Source: Tuwongella immobilis | Lineage (GTDB): Bacteria > Planctomycetota > Planctomycetia > Gemmatales > Gemmataceae | DNA length: 64,000 nucleotides | Assembly (NCBI RefSeq): GCF_901538355.1 | Contig: NZ_LR593887.1 | Location: forward strand, 620,001 to 684,000 | Direction: 5' to 3' | Shown here: in pieces, positions 19,643 to 29,371 of the stretch | Layout: every line of letters starts with the position of its first letter | Position numbering within the stretch: the first letter of the stretch is position 1 | Notes under the pieces: model-generated | Told to the model about the DNA's origin: nothing | What the model saw: the letters and a program-made list of their open reading frames with translations, nothing else | Databases searched by the model: none | Position numbers and translations under genes: made by a program

Positions 19643-20005
19643 TTATTGGGGCAGCACCAGCGCATGCTGATCGAGATAAATGGTTTTCGCTCCGGTGGTG
19701 GTCTGCACGACACAGCGATAGGTCGCCGCGTGGAGTCGGGCCAAGCCGACGAGCGGGAAGAATCGCTCGGGATGGACGCGGTGCGCATCCAGTTCAATGG
19801 ATTGCACTTGCGGCTGTGCGCCGGCTTGCCAGGTGACTGCGTCCAGCACCTCGTGAGGGCGAGGCGGCGCGGCGGGCAGACGAACCGGCTTGCCGTGCCA
19901 TTGACCAATCGGCAGGCGATCTTCGGTGACAATCGGTGTGTCGGCTCCCTGGATCGAATGGATCGGCATGAAGGCGATTGCCAAAATGATCAGGCGCGGA
20001 ATCAT
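19643..20005 (-). CDS. Small secreted protein, unknown
   Basis: The protein has 120 residues from ATG 20005, with GGGAGA upstream. The N-terminus MIPRLIILAIAFMPIHSIQGAD is a good signal peptide. The mature part reads as a small beta protein (VTEDRLPIGQWHGKPVRLP ... ARLHAATYRCVVQTTTGAK). The longer in-frame extension upstream has no membrane or domain logic and is not used. It lies 42 bp before the membrane protein gene at 19600. Confidence 0.6.
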   Translation of the reverse strand: MIPRLIILAIAFMPIHSIQGADTPIVTEDRLPIGQWHGKPVRLPAAPPRPHEVLDAVTWQAGAQPQVQSIELDAHRVHPERFFPLVGLARLHAATYRCVVQTTTGAKTIYLDQHALVLPQ

Positions 20006-20305
20006 TCCGAATTCTCCCGGTTCCAAAATTCCGAATCGCGTAGCACGAATCGGACCAAACGGCATTCCTGTCGAATGACTCGATTGAACCAGCGTTGCGC
20101 ACAAAATGCAACGGAATCCATGATTGAAATGCGATTTGACAGCTTTTGGGAACGAGCGGAAGTGGATGGCCTGACTGGGGATCACATCGCAGGTGATGAC
20201 GCACGTTGTGGCGCAGCGCAGGCCAAAGCCCGCAATCCCGAGGCGGGGGAGACCCACTCCGGATTGCGGGGCAACGACCGATTTGCGGGGCGGATTCGCG
20301 GGCGA
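20006..20305. other. Intergenic region downstream of trxB, with a strong hairpin
   Basis: About 300 bp between the trxB stop codon and the small secreted gene. It holds a 10-bp perfect inverted repeat, CCCGCAATCC at 20229-20238 and GGATTGCGGG at 20261-20270, just past the trxB stop. This could act as a transcription end, although no T-run follows on the minus strand. No gene is seen in the remainder. Confidence 0.5.
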
Positions 20306-21370
20306 TTACACCAGATTATGGTGGGCCAGCCAGCGTTCGGCGTCGAGTGCGGCCATGCACCCGGTGCCGGCAGCGCTGATCGCTTGGCGATAGTAATCGT
20401 CGGCCACGTCACCGGCGGCAAACACGCCTTCCACACTGGTGTAGGTGCGGTTGCGGGTCGTCCAAACGATGTAGCCTTTGTCGGTCAGTTCCAGTTGGCC
20501 GTCCAGGAACTTGGTGTTGGGCGTGTGGCCGATGGCGCAGAACATCCCGGCGACCGGCAGTTCGCGGATGTCGTTCGACTTGACATTCTTGACGCGGATT
20601 CCGGTCACGCCGGCATCGTCGCTGCCCAGCACTTCTTCAACCACAGTTTCCCACTGAATATCGATCTTCGGATTATCGAGTGCCCGTTGTTGCATGATCT
20701 TGCTGGCGCGCAATTCATGGCGGCGGACAATCAGATAGACCTTCTCGGCGAATTTGGTCAAGTAGGTGGCCTCTTCCACGGCCGAATCCCCGCCGCCGAT
20801 CACCGCCAACGGTTTGTTGCGGAATCGCGGCAACGCGCCATCGCAAACCGCACAGGCCGAGACGCCCTGATTCTTGAAGCGGTCTTCGCTGGGCAGGCCG
20901 AGATAATTGGCGCGGGCACCCGTGGCCAAAATGATCGCATGGGCTTCCGTGGTTTCGCCGGTGTGATCGACCATCACAAACGGCTTCTTGGAGAAATCGA
21001 CCTTCACAATATCGCGGCTCAGCACTTCCGTGCCAAAATTCTTCGCTTGCTGCCGCATCAATTCCATCAACTCCGGCCCTTGGATGCCGTGGGCGGGCTG
21101 CGGTTTGTTGGCCGTCACCCAATACGGCTGCGATTCGGGAGGCAGTGCCGTTTTCAGGTACTGACGAATATCCCCCGATGGCCAACTGGCGAAGTTTTCG
21201 ACTTCGGTGGTCAGCGACAATTGGCCCAGCGGAATGGTGCCGTTCTGGCGATTGATTTCGCTCAGGCCATCGCCTTCGAACACCAACGGCTGCAGATTCG
21301 CACGCGCGGCATAAATCGCGGCCGACCAGCCGGCCGGGCCAGAGCCAATAATCACAACCTTGCGAGTCAT
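20306..21370 (-). CDS. trxB: Thioredoxin reductase
   Basis: A 354-residue flavoprotein from ATG 21370 (AGGAGA upstream). It shows the FAD fingerprint [18 protein letters not shown] at 7-24, the redox pair CAVC at 173-176, the NADPH fingerprint [15 protein letters not shown], and the C-terminal FAD motif [24 protein letters not shown]. It reduces thioredoxin with NADPH in the cytosol. Compared with E. coli TrxB there is an insertion around residues 70-95 ([18 protein letters not shown]) and a smaller one near 35-45, both before the catalytic CxxC. A near-consensus promoter lies upstream, and argA is divergent. Confidence 0.95.
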   Translation of the reverse strand: MTRKVVIIGSGPAGWSAAIYAARANLQPLVFEGDGLSEINRQNGTIPLGQLSLTTEVENFASWPSGDIRQYLKTALPPESQPYWVTANKPQPAHGIQGPELMELMRQQAKNFGTEVLSRDIVKVDFSKKPFVMVDHTGETTEAHAIILATGARANYLGLPSEDRFKNQGVSACAVCDGALPRFRNKPLAVIGGGDSAVEEATYLTKFAEKVYLIVRRHELRASKIMQQRALDNPKIDIQWETVVEEVLGSDDAGVTGIRVKNVKSNDIRELPVAGMFCAIGHTPNTKFLDGQLELTDKGYIVWTTRNRTYTSVEGVFAAGDVADDYYRQAISAAGTGCMAALDAERWLAHHNLV

Positions 21371-21440
21371 GGACAGATCTCCTGAGAAACTGGGATATCG
21401 CGTGTGCGTTGCCGCGCTCTCGAATTTCCTGCGTATCTGT

Positions 21441-21469
21441 AGTATAAGAACGCCAACCGGTTCTGGCAA
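21441..21469 (-). promoter_or_regulatory. Putative promoter of trxB
   Basis: On the minus strand TTGCCA (21469-21464), a 17-base spacer and TATACT (21446-21441) stand about 70 bp before the trxB start codon. Confidence 0.6.
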
Positions 21470-21495
21470 AAACCACCCCGCCTGGGGCCACTTTG

Positions 21496-22776
21496 ATGAA
21501 GCAATTGACCGATCTACGCGAAATCCTTCACTATGTGCCGCGATTTCGAGATCGTGTGTTCGTCATCGCCATTGATGGCAGCATCGTCGCCAGTGACAAC
21601 TTCACCAATTTGATGCGAGATATCGCGATTCTTCGCTCACTCTCCATCGAAGTGGTGCTGGTCCATGGCGCTGCCTGGCAAGTCACCCAATTGGCAGAAC
21701 GCTTGTCGGTGACTCCGTCGAGCGTGGATGGCATTGGCATTACCGATTCTGCGACGCTGGAAGTATCGCAGCTCGCCGCCATGCGCGTCACGCAAGAAAT
21801 TCTCGAAGGACTCGCGCAGATGGACCTTCGCGGCACCGCCAGCAATGCGGTCGTCGCTCACCCGGCGGGAATCCTGCGCGGAGTCGATCAACAGTGGACC
21901 GGCAAAGTCGAGCGGATCGATACTGGCATGCTCACGTTAATGCTCAAGCATGACATTGTGCCAGTCCTTACCCCCTTGGGCTGCGATGGCGAGGGACGCA
22001 CCTATCGGCTCAATTCCGATACCGTCGCCGTCGAAGTCGCCAAGGCGTTGAACGCCGTCAAACTCATTTTCCTTTCCAGCGAACCGGGCGTCCGTCGAAA
22101 TGGGACGCTGATTCGGCAAATGAATACTTCGGAAGCCGAGCTGCTGCTCAAGTCCGAACGGTCAGGGCTGAATGTCGATATTGCTTCCAAGCTCGAACAA
22201 GCCATTCGGGCGGCCAAACTCGGGGTGCAACGCATTCACATTATTGATGGCCAATCGCAGGAAGGGCTTCTGGCGGAAGTCTTTTCCAACGAAGGAGTTG
22301 GGACGCTCATCCACACCAATGAGTACCAATCGATTCGCCAAGCGACCAAGCGCGATCTGCTCGCGCTGTATGGTCTGTTGAAGCAGGGCATGGAAACGGA
22401 CGAACTCCTGCATCGTTCGAGGGCGGAAATCGAGCGACAGATTCAAGATTTTTTCGTTTTCGAGACGGATCACCACATCGTCGCCTGTGGCGCACTCCAC
22501 CCGTACCCGCAGGAACAGAAGGCCGAGTTGGCGTGCCTGTATGTCTCGGAACGCACCGAAAATCAGGGCATGGGCGTTAAACTGATGCAGTATGCCGAGA
22601 ATCGAGCGCGGATTCTTGGTGCGAAGACGCTCTTTTGCTTGTCTACGCAGGCGATCAACTATTTCGTTTCCAAGGGTGGCTTCACGCTGGGCACGCCGGA
22701 TGATCTCCCCCCGGCGCGTCGTGCGGTTTATGATCGAAGCGGACGCAAATCGCAAGTGTTGCTCAAATCGCTGTGA
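21496..22776 (+). CDS. argA: N-acetylglutamate synthase (amino-acid N-acetyltransferase)
   Basis: The protein has 426 residues from ATG 21496. The N-terminal 280 residues form an amino-acid-kinase fold ([53 protein letters not shown]), and the C-terminal 140 form a GNAT acetyltransferase ([20 protein letters not shown]). This two-domain layout is that of ArgA-type N-acetylglutamate synthase, which makes N-acetylglutamate from glutamate and acetyl-CoA, the first step of arginine synthesis. The conserved AcCoA loop is ENQGMG. The gene diverges from trxB and appears to be a single unit. The ribosome site is weak. Confidence 0.9.
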   Translation: MKQLTDLREILHYVPRFRDRVFVIAIDGSIVASDNFTNLMRDIAILRSLSIEVVLVHGAAWQVTQLAERLSVTPSSVDGIGITDSATLEVSQLAAMRVTQEILEGLAQMDLRGTASNAVVAHPAGILRGVDQQWTGKVERIDTGMLTLMLKHDIVPVLTPLGCDGEGRTYRLNSDTVAVEVAKALNAVKLIFLSSEPGVRRNGTLIRQMNTSEAELLLKSERSGLNVDIASKLEQAIRAAKLGVQRIHIIDGQSQEGLLAEVFSNEGVGTLIHTNEYQSIRQATKRDLLALYGLLKQGMETDELLHRSRAEIERQIQDFFVFETDHHIVACGALHPYPQEQKAELACLYVSERTENQGMGVKLMQYAENRARILGAKTLFCLSTQAINYFVSKGGFTLGTPDDLPPARRAVYDRSGRKSQVLLKSL

Positions 22777-22813
22777 GCGACTGCGGGCGACTCCGATCCC
22801 GATCCCGACTCCA

Positions 22814-22861
22814 ATTCCCGCTCCGATGATCGTGCGGTCACGGGGCGTTGGGAGCGGGAAT
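22814..22861. terminator. Possible shared terminator of argA and the hydrolase gene
   Basis: An 11-bp perfect inverted repeat, ATTCCCGCTCC at 22814-22824 and GGAGCGGGAAT at 22851-22861, lies between the convergent stop codons and extends into the last codons of the hydrolase. There is no T-run, so this is tentative. Confidence 0.3.
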
Positions 22862-23683
22862 CGCATCCAGAAACGCACGCAGTTTCGGCAGAAAATCCGG
22901 CGGCAGCGGGTCGTTGTGGTCATCTCCCGGCAGTGGGATGAGCTGCTTCGGCTCGTTGGCGGCGGCAAACAGTCGTTCTGACAGGCGGAACGGCACGATG
23001 CGATCGTCGGTTGCCCCGACTACCAGCACGGGTTGATGCAGCGTCGGAATCTTCGCCAAACTATCAAAGCGATTCCGCATCAGCCAATGTGTCGGCACAA
23101 ACGGATAGCGGGCCTTCGCGGCATCGGGCAGGTTGGTGAACGTCTTCATCAGCACGAGCGCATGATGCGCGCGGCGGGTCGCCACTTCCACGGCCACGCC
23201 CCCGCCCAGGGATTCGCCGTACAGCGTCACCGCTTCTGCGGGAATGCCTTGCTGCGTGACCAACCAATCGAATGCGGCCGTGGCGGAATCGTAGCAGTTG
23301 GCTTCGTTCGGTTCGCCGGGCGATTGTCCGTATCCGGGATAATCAAATAGCAATACCCCGCGTTGCAATTCCTGGCCGAATCGCAGCATGGTCTGCCCCC
23401 GGAAGCTGACATTCCCGGAATTTCCATGGCAAATCAGCAGCGTTTCGCGTTTGCCTGCTGGCGGCGGATTCCACCAGGCGTGAATCTGTCCGCCGTCGGG
23501 CATGGCAATCCAGACATCTTGCAACTGTTCGCTGGGCTTGGGTTCCCAGGCTTCGCTGGCCGGCGTCACCACGAACACGAGCCGATTTTCCAGCGAAAGC
23601 AGCATGATGACAATCCCCAGATAGCCTAGCACGAATAGTCCGATGAATATCAGCATCCGCTTCTTCCACCGCGATTGCGTCAT
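22838..23683 (-). CDS. Membrane-anchored alpha/beta hydrolase
   Basis: The protein has 281 residues from ATG 23683, which overlaps the lnt stop codon as ATGA. An N-terminal membrane anchor (MLIFIGLFVLGYLGIVIMLL) precedes an alpha/beta-hydrolase fold with oxyanion motif ICHGNSGNVS, nucleophile elbow LYGESLGGG, Asp in VVGATDDRIVP and His in PGDDHND. It resembles the YqkD/BEM46-like group of unknown substrate. It is the last gene of the moeA-lnt-hydrolase operon. An envelope role (esterase, lipid turnover) is suggested by the anchor and by the coupling to lnt. Confidence 0.88.
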   Translation of the reverse strand: MTQSRWKKRMLIFIGLFVLGYLGIVIMLLSLENRLVFVVTPASEAWEPKPSEQLQDVWIAMPDGGQIHAWWNPPPAGKRETLLICHGNSGNVSFRGQTMLRFGQELQRGVLLFDYPGYGQSPGEPNEANCYDSATAAFDWLVTQQGIPAEAVTLYGESLGGGVAVEVATRRAHHALVLMKTFTNLPDAAKARYPFVPTHWLMRNRFDSLAKIPTLHQPVLVVGATDDRIVPFRLSERLFAAANEPKQLIPLPGDDHNDPLPPDFLPKLRAFLDAIPAPNAP

Positions 23684-25434
23684 CCGGTCACTCCCGATTT
23701 GGCCGCCGAGGGCGGAGTCGCAGCCGTGGGGCGATTTTCCCCCGGCCATTGGGGTTGGTCCCGCACCAGCAGCAGCGCCGCCAGCACCGCTGTCAGACAC
23801 AGAAGCGGCAGCCAGTCGCCGAACTGCCCATAAAAACTCACGCGATCGTCGATGGGCACATCCGCCACCAGCGCCGCTGGAATCGCCTTGGAGGTGGCCC
23901 AGGAATCGCCCGGCAGCGCGACAATGCGACCATCGCCGTCGATCACCGCCGAGACGCCCATATTCACCGCACGCACCAGTGCCCGCCGCGTTTCCACGGC
24001 ACGGAATCGGGCGACGGCGAGATGTTGCTCATGCTCTTCGGAGCCTTTGAACCAGCCGTCATTCGAGATATTCACGAGAAAATCGACCGGCACCCGCGAA
24101 TTGTACTGCCGGGCTAACGTCGGGTCGGAATCCTCGTAGCAGATCACGACGCCGAAGCGGTAGATTTGCCCCTTGCTGGGGAGTTCGAATTGGGTCCACT
24201 CGGTGCCCGCTTCGATGCCGTAATCGTAATCATACGGTGAGAACCACTTCAGGAACGGCAGCGAATCTTTGAAGGGAATGTATTCGCCGAATGGAACGCG
24301 GTGCATCTTGTGATAGTACGCCGTCGGTTCGCCTTCGGGGTTGATGAGCAGGGCGGTGTTGTATCGCAGGGTTTTCTTGGGATCCGTGGGGGAGAGGGTT
24401 TTGCCATTCAAGCCAATGAGCGCGTGGGTGCCCCAGCCTTTGCCCATTTCGATGAATCGCTCGCGGACGTAATTGCGGGTATAGCTGAGATCATCCCAGA
24501 GATCTTCGGCGACATCGGCGGGGCGCTCGCGGGGGAGTCGCACCCAGGGGAGCGGGTAGCTCGTCTCGGGCCAAATGATGACATCGGGCGGATTCGGGGC
24601 CGACGCCGCTTGATTGGCCAACTCGACATGGTGGTTGCTCATTTCGCGGATGGCATTGCGGGCGGCATCGGGATCGTTGGCATTTCGGGCAATGCGAACG
24701 CCTTGCTCCAGATTCCCTTGAATGAGCGCAACCCGTGGCCCCATCGGGAATTCGGGATGATTCAACTGCATCAGCCCGTAACCGAATGTCGCCAGCCAGC
24801 ACCCGACAATGGCGATGGTTGCCCGGCGGAGTGTGGCCGGGGCGGTGAACGGCGTGGGCGTTCGGGGTGTTTCGGGAATCCGCAGCCAGCGACGCACGCG
24901 ATCGGATTGCAACAGCCACGCGGCGATCAGGCCGTTGACGGCGGCGACCAAGCCGCTCACGCCCCACATGCCGACGACATCGGCGATTTGAATAATCGGC
25001 AGAAAATCATGCTGCGTTTGGCCAAGGGTGTACCAGGCGAAGCCGCCACCGATTGAGCCACGCAGAAATTCCGTCGCCAGCCAGACGATTGGCACCACCA
25101 CCGGCAGCGGCACCCCACGCGCGACGAATCGCCGCATCAACCAGAGCGATAATACAAAATAGAGCGAACAATAGAGCGACAGTCCGGCCCAGGTGAAGTG
25201 CATCATCGGGTGAGCCACGCGCAGCCATTGCAGCGCGGGCACCAGAAAGAGCAGACTCCCCAGCCAGCCGGCCAGGTAGATGTTCCAGGATCGGCGGCGG
25301 GGGCTGACGGCGGGCACCAACATCAGCCATGGAACCAGGGCAATCCAGCCGAACACGCCCCAATTGAGTGGAAAAAAGCTGACAACCAGCAATCCGGCAC
25401 TCAAACACGCGGGCAACAGCACTCGACTGCTCAT
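23680..25434 (-). CDS. lnt: Apolipoprotein N-acyltransferase
   Basis: The protein has 584 residues from ATG 25434. The N-terminal half has several membrane helices. The C-terminal half is a nitrilase-fold domain with the catalytic triad in order: Glu in IIWPETSYP, Lys in [15 protein letters not shown] and Cys in [10 protein letters not shown]. Further family marks are NISNDGWF and [12 protein letters not shown]. Lnt adds the third acyl chain to lipoproteins at the outer face of the inner membrane, in keeping with the several lipoproteins seen in this window. It is 45 bp after moeA and overlaps the hydrolase gene. Confidence 0.93.
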   Translation of the reverse strand: MSSRVLLPACLSAGLLVVSFFPLNWGVFGWIALVPWLMLVPAVSPRRRSWNIYLAGWLGSLLFLVPALQWLRVAHPMMHFTWAGLSLYCSLYFVLSLWLMRRFVARGVPLPVVVPIVWLATEFLRGSIGGGFAWYTLGQTQHDFLPIIQIADVVGMWGVSGLVAAVNGLIAAWLLQSDRVRRWLRIPETPRTPTPFTAPATLRRATIAIVGCWLATFGYGLMQLNHPEFPMGPRVALIQGNLEQGVRIARNANDPDAARNAIREMSNHHVELANQAASAPNPPDVIIWPETSYPLPWVRLPRERPADVAEDLWDDLSYTRNYVRERFIEMGKGWGTHALIGLNGKTLSPTDPKKTLRYNTALLINPEGEPTAYYHKMHRVPFGEYIPFKDSLPFLKWFSPYDYDYGIEAGTEWTQFELPSKGQIYRFGVVICYEDSDPTLARQYNSRVPVDFLVNISNDGWFKGSEEHEQHLAVARFRAVETRRALVRAVNMGVSAVIDGDGRIVALPGDSWATSKAIPAALVADVPIDDRVSFYGQFGDWLPLLCLTAVLAALLLVRDQPQWPGENRPTAATPPSAAKSGVTG

Positions 25435-25479
25435 TCCATGGCACTCCGGTTGGCAATCCTGCCGCATGCCGATCGGGCA

Positions 25480-26688
25480 TCACGCATCGGTCAGAATGAC
25501 ATCGACAATCTGTCCCGCCGTCAAGGCGGTTTCCCCGGCGGGGAGTTTCAGCAGGCAGTCCGCCGCGGTGATCGCCCGCAGATCTGCCGAGCCAAACCAG
25601 GGGACCGGTCGCGCGGCAAAGCCCACCTCGGCGATTTCCAGCTTGGCGGGATAGTACAATTCCCGGTCGCTACTGGCCCGAAAATCGGCGGCCAATGGCA
25701 GTCGGGCCATCTTTGGCATGGTCGTGGGCACGCCGCGCATCGCCGCCAGGGCAGGGCGCACGAACAACTCAAAGCCCACGAACGAACTGACCGGATTTCC
25801 CGGGAGTCCGAAAATTAGTTTATGGCCCTTGGTGCCAAAGAGCAGCGGTTTCCCAGGCTTCATCGCAACTTTATGAAAGTGGATTTGCACCCCCAGGTCG
25901 GCCAGCACTTCCGGCACCAGGTCGCGCATGCCCATCGACACGCCGCCGGCCATCACCAGCACTTCGCCGCCGTCGATGCCTTCGCGAATCTGCGAGCGCA
26001 GCACATCCACCCGATCCGGGGCGATGCCCAGATAGCGTGGCAGTCCACCCGCCCGCACCGTCTGCATCACCAGCATGGGACCGTTGGAGTTGCGGATTTG
26101 GCTGCCCATCCGCTTCATGTTTGCTTCCACGACTTCATCGCCGGTGCAAAGCAGGCTGACTTTGGGCGAACGAAAGACGGGGACCGCCGTTTTGCCCACC
26201 GTGGCGAACAGGCCGTATTCCGCCGCACGCAGGATCTGCCCCGCGGGCATCACCACATCGCCGGCACGCATCTCCCGACCGCGATCCAGGATATGCTGCC
26301 GAGGTGTCACTGGGCCATTCAGCAGCGTGACATGCATGGAATCGGGTTGTTCGGTGCGTTCGACTTGCACGACGGCATCCGCACCTTCGGGGATGGGAGC
26401 GCCGGTCATGATCCGCGTCGCCTGGCCGGGGCCAACCGGAAGCATCGGCGATTTGCCAGCGGGAACCTCTTCGACAATCGTCAGCGTGACGGGGAATTGG
26501 CCACAATCGGCAGAGCGCACGGCGAATCCGTCCATCATCGCCTTATCGAACGGGGGGGAATCCATGTCGGCGGTGACGGGTTCGGCCAACACGCTCCCCA
26601 ACAGCGACGACGTGAGCGCGCCAATTTCTGGAGGCTGACGAACCACATTCGCCAAGATTTGTTCCCGAGCGGCGGCAACGCTAAGCAT
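25480..26688 (-). CDS. moeA: Molybdopterin molybdenumtransferase
   Basis: The protein has 402 residues from ATG 26688 (AGGGGAA upstream). It shows the MoeA domain series: DSPPFDKAMMDGFAVR, RIMTGAPIPEGADAVVQVE, LLCTGDEVVE, IRNSNGPMLV, AGGVSMGMRDLVPEVL and MKPGKPLLFG. MoeA inserts molybdate into adenylated molybdopterin to form molybdenum cofactor. It is first in the operon with lnt and the hydrolase. A palindrome overlaps its presumed -10 box. Confidence 0.94.
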   Translation of the reverse strand: MLSVAAAREQILANVVRQPPEIGALTSSLLGSVLAEPVTADMDSPPFDKAMMDGFAVRSADCGQFPVTLTIVEEVPAGKSPMLPVGPGQATRIMTGAPIPEGADAVVQVERTEQPDSMHVTLLNGPVTPRQHILDRGREMRAGDVVMPAGQILRAAEYGLFATVGKTAVPVFRSPKVSLLCTGDEVVEANMKRMGSQIRNSNGPMLVMQTVRAGGLPRYLGIAPDRVDVLRSQIREGIDGGEVLVMAGGVSMGMRDLVPEVLADLGVQIHFHKVAMKPGKPLLFGTKGHKLIFGLPGNPVSSFVGFELFVRPALAAMRGVPTTMPKMARLPLAADFRASSDRELYYPAKLEIAEVGFAARPVPWFGSADLRAITAADCLLKLPAGETALTAGQIVDVILTDA

Positions 26689-26729
26689 GATGGCTTCCCC
26701 TGCAATCGTGAATTCGGGCCCATTTCGGC

Positions 26730-26746
26730 ACAATTCCCGAATTGTA
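26730..26746 (-). promoter_or_regulatory. Putative operator/-10 region upstream of moeA
   Basis: The perfect palindrome ACAATTC-CC-GAATTGT at 26730-26745 overlaps TACAAT (minus strand, 26746-26741), which could be the -10 box for the moeA operon. No good -35 box is seen at the right distance, which would be consistent with activator dependence; the repressor or activator is not known. Confidence 0.35.
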
Positions 26747-26812
26747 GCACGATGCCGGGGGAAGCGGCCACTGAAACTTGGCCAAACAACTATTGCATTC
26801 TCGTTACCGCGA

Positions 26813-28579
26813 TTAAAACTCCATCTTTCGCAGATTTTTCGCCCCGTAATGCATCGGGAGCCAAGTCGCCAACGCGCAGCCGATCACGCCCAGCGGCAAC
26901 CCCAGGAACCCCCACACCGGGAGCATGCCGTTTTCCCCGCGTGAGGCCAACCGCGCGGCTTCCGCCAGGTGGTACGGCAACGCCATCACCGAGACCATCA
27001 GCACCAGGTAGCCCAGGCTGACAATCATGTTGACCGTGCCACCAAAGCCGATGACGATTTTGCTGGGGTCCGTCTCGCGGAAATTCGGCATGCACGCCCC
27101 CAGACCGACGCTCAGCCCGCTCAATCCCAAGGCCAGACAGATCACCGTGAGCACATGCACCCCAATGGCAACGAACCCGACATTCAGCATCAGATCCGAC
27201 ATTGCCGTCAGGAACACCGCGAACACGACCGTGCCCGTGAAGGCGAAGAGGAATTTCCCCCACAGCAAGCGATCGCGGGAGAGCGGCAGCAGGCCCAAAA
27301 TCCAAAACTTGCGCCCTTCCAGCGACAGCATCGGATAGATGAATCGGCCCAGATAGGCACACAGTAGCAACCCCATGGCGGAGAGGTTCAGCAGGCTAAT
27401 CCAGTTGGCGAACGGGCGGCCGAAATCGTTCTGATAAAATCGCCGCGAATTCAGCACATACAGCCCCAACAGGCCCGCGAATAGCAGCAATTGCCCCCAT
27501 TGGGAGGGGTCGCGTCGGAAGCTGCGAAAGTCCTTCAAAATGAGCTTGCGAATCTGCGGATGCAGCCACGAAACGGTGGCATCGAGCAGTCGATCCATCC
27601 AGATCGTGCCATGCTTCCGGTTGGCCGCGCCGCCGGTCGCAATGCGGTTATACCCACGACGATATAATCGCTTGGCCACCCATGCAGCAATCAGGAAGGC
27701 GAACAGCCCATTGCTCCACAGCAGTGTCAGCCGATACATCCCCAATTCCAACTCGCCCCGCGACATGGCCAGCACCCCTTGGGCCATCCAATGACTGGGC
27801 ATGAGCCAATGCTGGGTGAGCGCGAATTGATCGACGAGTGTTTGCAGGGCGTCGCGTTGGCCGCTGGTGGTGTTGACCGAGATTCCACGCAGCGAAAGCA
27901 GCGTGCGAGCCCCCCACAATGCCAGCAGCAACACGCCGACGGTAATCAGCAGTGCAATCAGCGAGCTGCGTTTCTTGGGCAGGTAATTCACCGCCAGAAT
28001 CGCCAGAATGCCACCCACCGCGCCGGGCAGAATCACGAAGCCGACGAAGTAGAACGGCAACGCTACATAGGCATACCAGGGTGATTGAAAGACGATGCCG
28101 TGCGACAGCAAAATCGGGCTACACAGCACCACAAACGCCCAACTGGCGAAGATGAGCGCGGATTGATATTTCGAGGCAAATATCTGATCCGCCCGCGCCG
28201 CCGAGCAGAGCAAAAACCGCGATTCCACCGAGCTAAACAGGCTGGCGTACAGAATCAATCCCGTGGAGAAGACGAGCATCCCCCCCAGTGCGAAAAACAG
28301 CAGATCAAAGAGGATGCCCACGATATTCCCCGCCCCGGGAATCCGTCGCACCACCAACTCATGAAATCCGAACCACGAAATCGCAAACACGAAGGCCCAC
28401 ACCATGAGCGAACTGAGAATCATGGTGATGAGCCGAATCCGCGAACCGCCAAACCATTGCGTGGTCGCGTTCCGGAACATGCGCCAACGAATCCGTTGGA
28501 ACGCTTGCCCCTGGTTGTCGTAACTTCGCTCCTCGTGAGGAGTTGCGGGAATGACGGTCGGCAGATTCGCTTGATTCAT
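26813..28579 (-). CDS. ABC-2 type transporter, membrane component
   Basis: A 588-residue membrane protein with about twelve hydrophobic segments. The first half includes ITMILSSLMVWAFVFAI and ALIFASWAFVVLCSPIL; the second half includes LLLFAGLLGLYVL and MVSVMALPYHL. The N-terminal 40 residues and the central loop are cytoplasmic and charged. It lies 3 bp after the ATPase gene, so it is surely the permease of that transporter. It has a double-length layout like ABC-2 exporters of planctomycetes annotated as membrane proteins. Substrate unknown. Confidence 0.82.
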   Translation of the reverse strand: MNQANLPTVIPATPHEERSYDNQGQAFQRIRWRMFRNATTQWFGGSRIRLITMILSSLMVWAFVFAISWFGFHELVVRRIPGAGNIVGILFDLLFFALGGMLVFSTGLILYASLFSSVESRFLLCSAARADQIFASKYQSALIFASWAFVVLCSPILLSHGIVFQSPWYAYVALPFYFVGFVILPGAVGGILAILAVNYLPKKRSSLIALLITVGVLLLALWGARTLLSLRGISVNTTSGQRDALQTLVDQFALTQHWLMPSHWMAQGVLAMSRGELELGMYRLTLLWSNGLFAFLIAAWVAKRLYRRGYNRIATGGAANRKHGTIWMDRLLDATVSWLHPQIRKLILKDFRSFRRDPSQWGQLLLFAGLLGLYVLNSRRFYQNDFGRPFANWISLLNLSAMGLLLCAYLGRFIYPMLSLEGRKFWILGLLPLSRDRLLWGKFLFAFTGTVVFAVFLTAMSDLMLNVGFVAIGVHVLTVICLALGLSGLSVGLGACMPNFRETDPSKIVIGFGGTVNMIVSLGYLVLMVSVMALPYHLAEAARLASRGENGMLPVWGFLGLPLGVIGCALATWLPMHYGAKNLRKMEF

Positions 28580-28582
28580 GGC

Positions 28583-29371
28583 TTAGACCGCCCCTGTTCC
28601 GGTGGTGGGAACGCCGCCGCCGCCGGTGACGCTCGCCGTCGATTCTTCGGCGGCCTCTTCGGTGATCTTCAGGAAGACATCTTCCAAGTTGCCATCCAGC
28701 GATGCCTGTTTGCGCAGCGATTCCAGCGTGCCGCAACTAATCAGCCGACCATGCTCGATGATGCCAATGCGATCCGCCAATTCCTGGGCAATATCCAGCG
28801 AGTGCGTGGAAAGGAACACTGTGGTTCCCTTCTTGGCCTCGTTTCGCAGAATATCCTTCAGCAGGCGAATGCTCTTGGGGTCCAACCCGACGGTCGGCTC
28901 ATCGACGATGAGAATTTTCGGCTCATGAACGAGCGCCGCCGCGAACACTGTCCGCTGTCGCATCCCGTGCGAGTAGCGTTCGGTTAACTCATCGACAAAC
29001 GCCTCCAGCGAAAACATGGCGATCATCGCCTCGATTCGCTCGCGGCTGACGGCGGGTTCCAGACCGTACAAATCGCAGATAAATTGCAGGAATTCCCGCC
29101 CGGTGAGTTTCTCGTACAGATACGGTTGATCTGGCACATAGCTAATCAGTTGCCGCGCCAAATCGCCTTGCGACTGCACATCGTACCCACCCACGCGAAC
29201 GCTGCCAGTGCTGGGAAACAGCAGCCCGCAGATCATTTTGATGGTGGTTGTCTTGCCCGCGCCGTTGGGCCCCAGAAAGGCGAACAATTCCCCCGCCGGG
29301 ATGATCAAATTCAGATCCCGCACGGCCATTTTGTCGCCATAATGCTTGTTGACACCGATGATTTCGATCAT
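28583..29371 (-). CDS. ABC transporter ATP-binding protein
   Basis: A 262-residue ABC ATPase of the DrrA/CcmA-like group. It has Walker A GPNGAGKTTT at about 34-43, Q-loop region SYVPDQPYLY, signature RYSHGMRQR in place of LSGGQ, Walker B ILIVDEP, the D-loop GLDP and the H-loop STHS. The C-terminal 30 residues are Gly/Thr-rich and probably unstructured. Its start overlaps the stop of the upstream gene by 4 bp and its permease follows after 3 bp, so the three form one operon. Confidence 0.92.
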   Translation of the reverse strand: MIEIIGVNKHYGDKMAVRDLNLIIPAGELFAFLGPNGAGKTTTIKMICGLLFPSTGSVRVGGYDVQSQGDLARQLISYVPDQPYLYEKLTGREFLQFICDLYGLEPAVSRERIEAMIAMFSLEAFVDELTERYSHGMRQRTVFAAALVHEPKILIVDEPTVGLDPKSIRLLKDILRNEAKKGTTVFLSTHSLDIAQELADRIGIIEHGRLISCGTLESLRKQASLDGNLEDVFLKITEEAAEESTASVTGGGGVPTTGTGAV

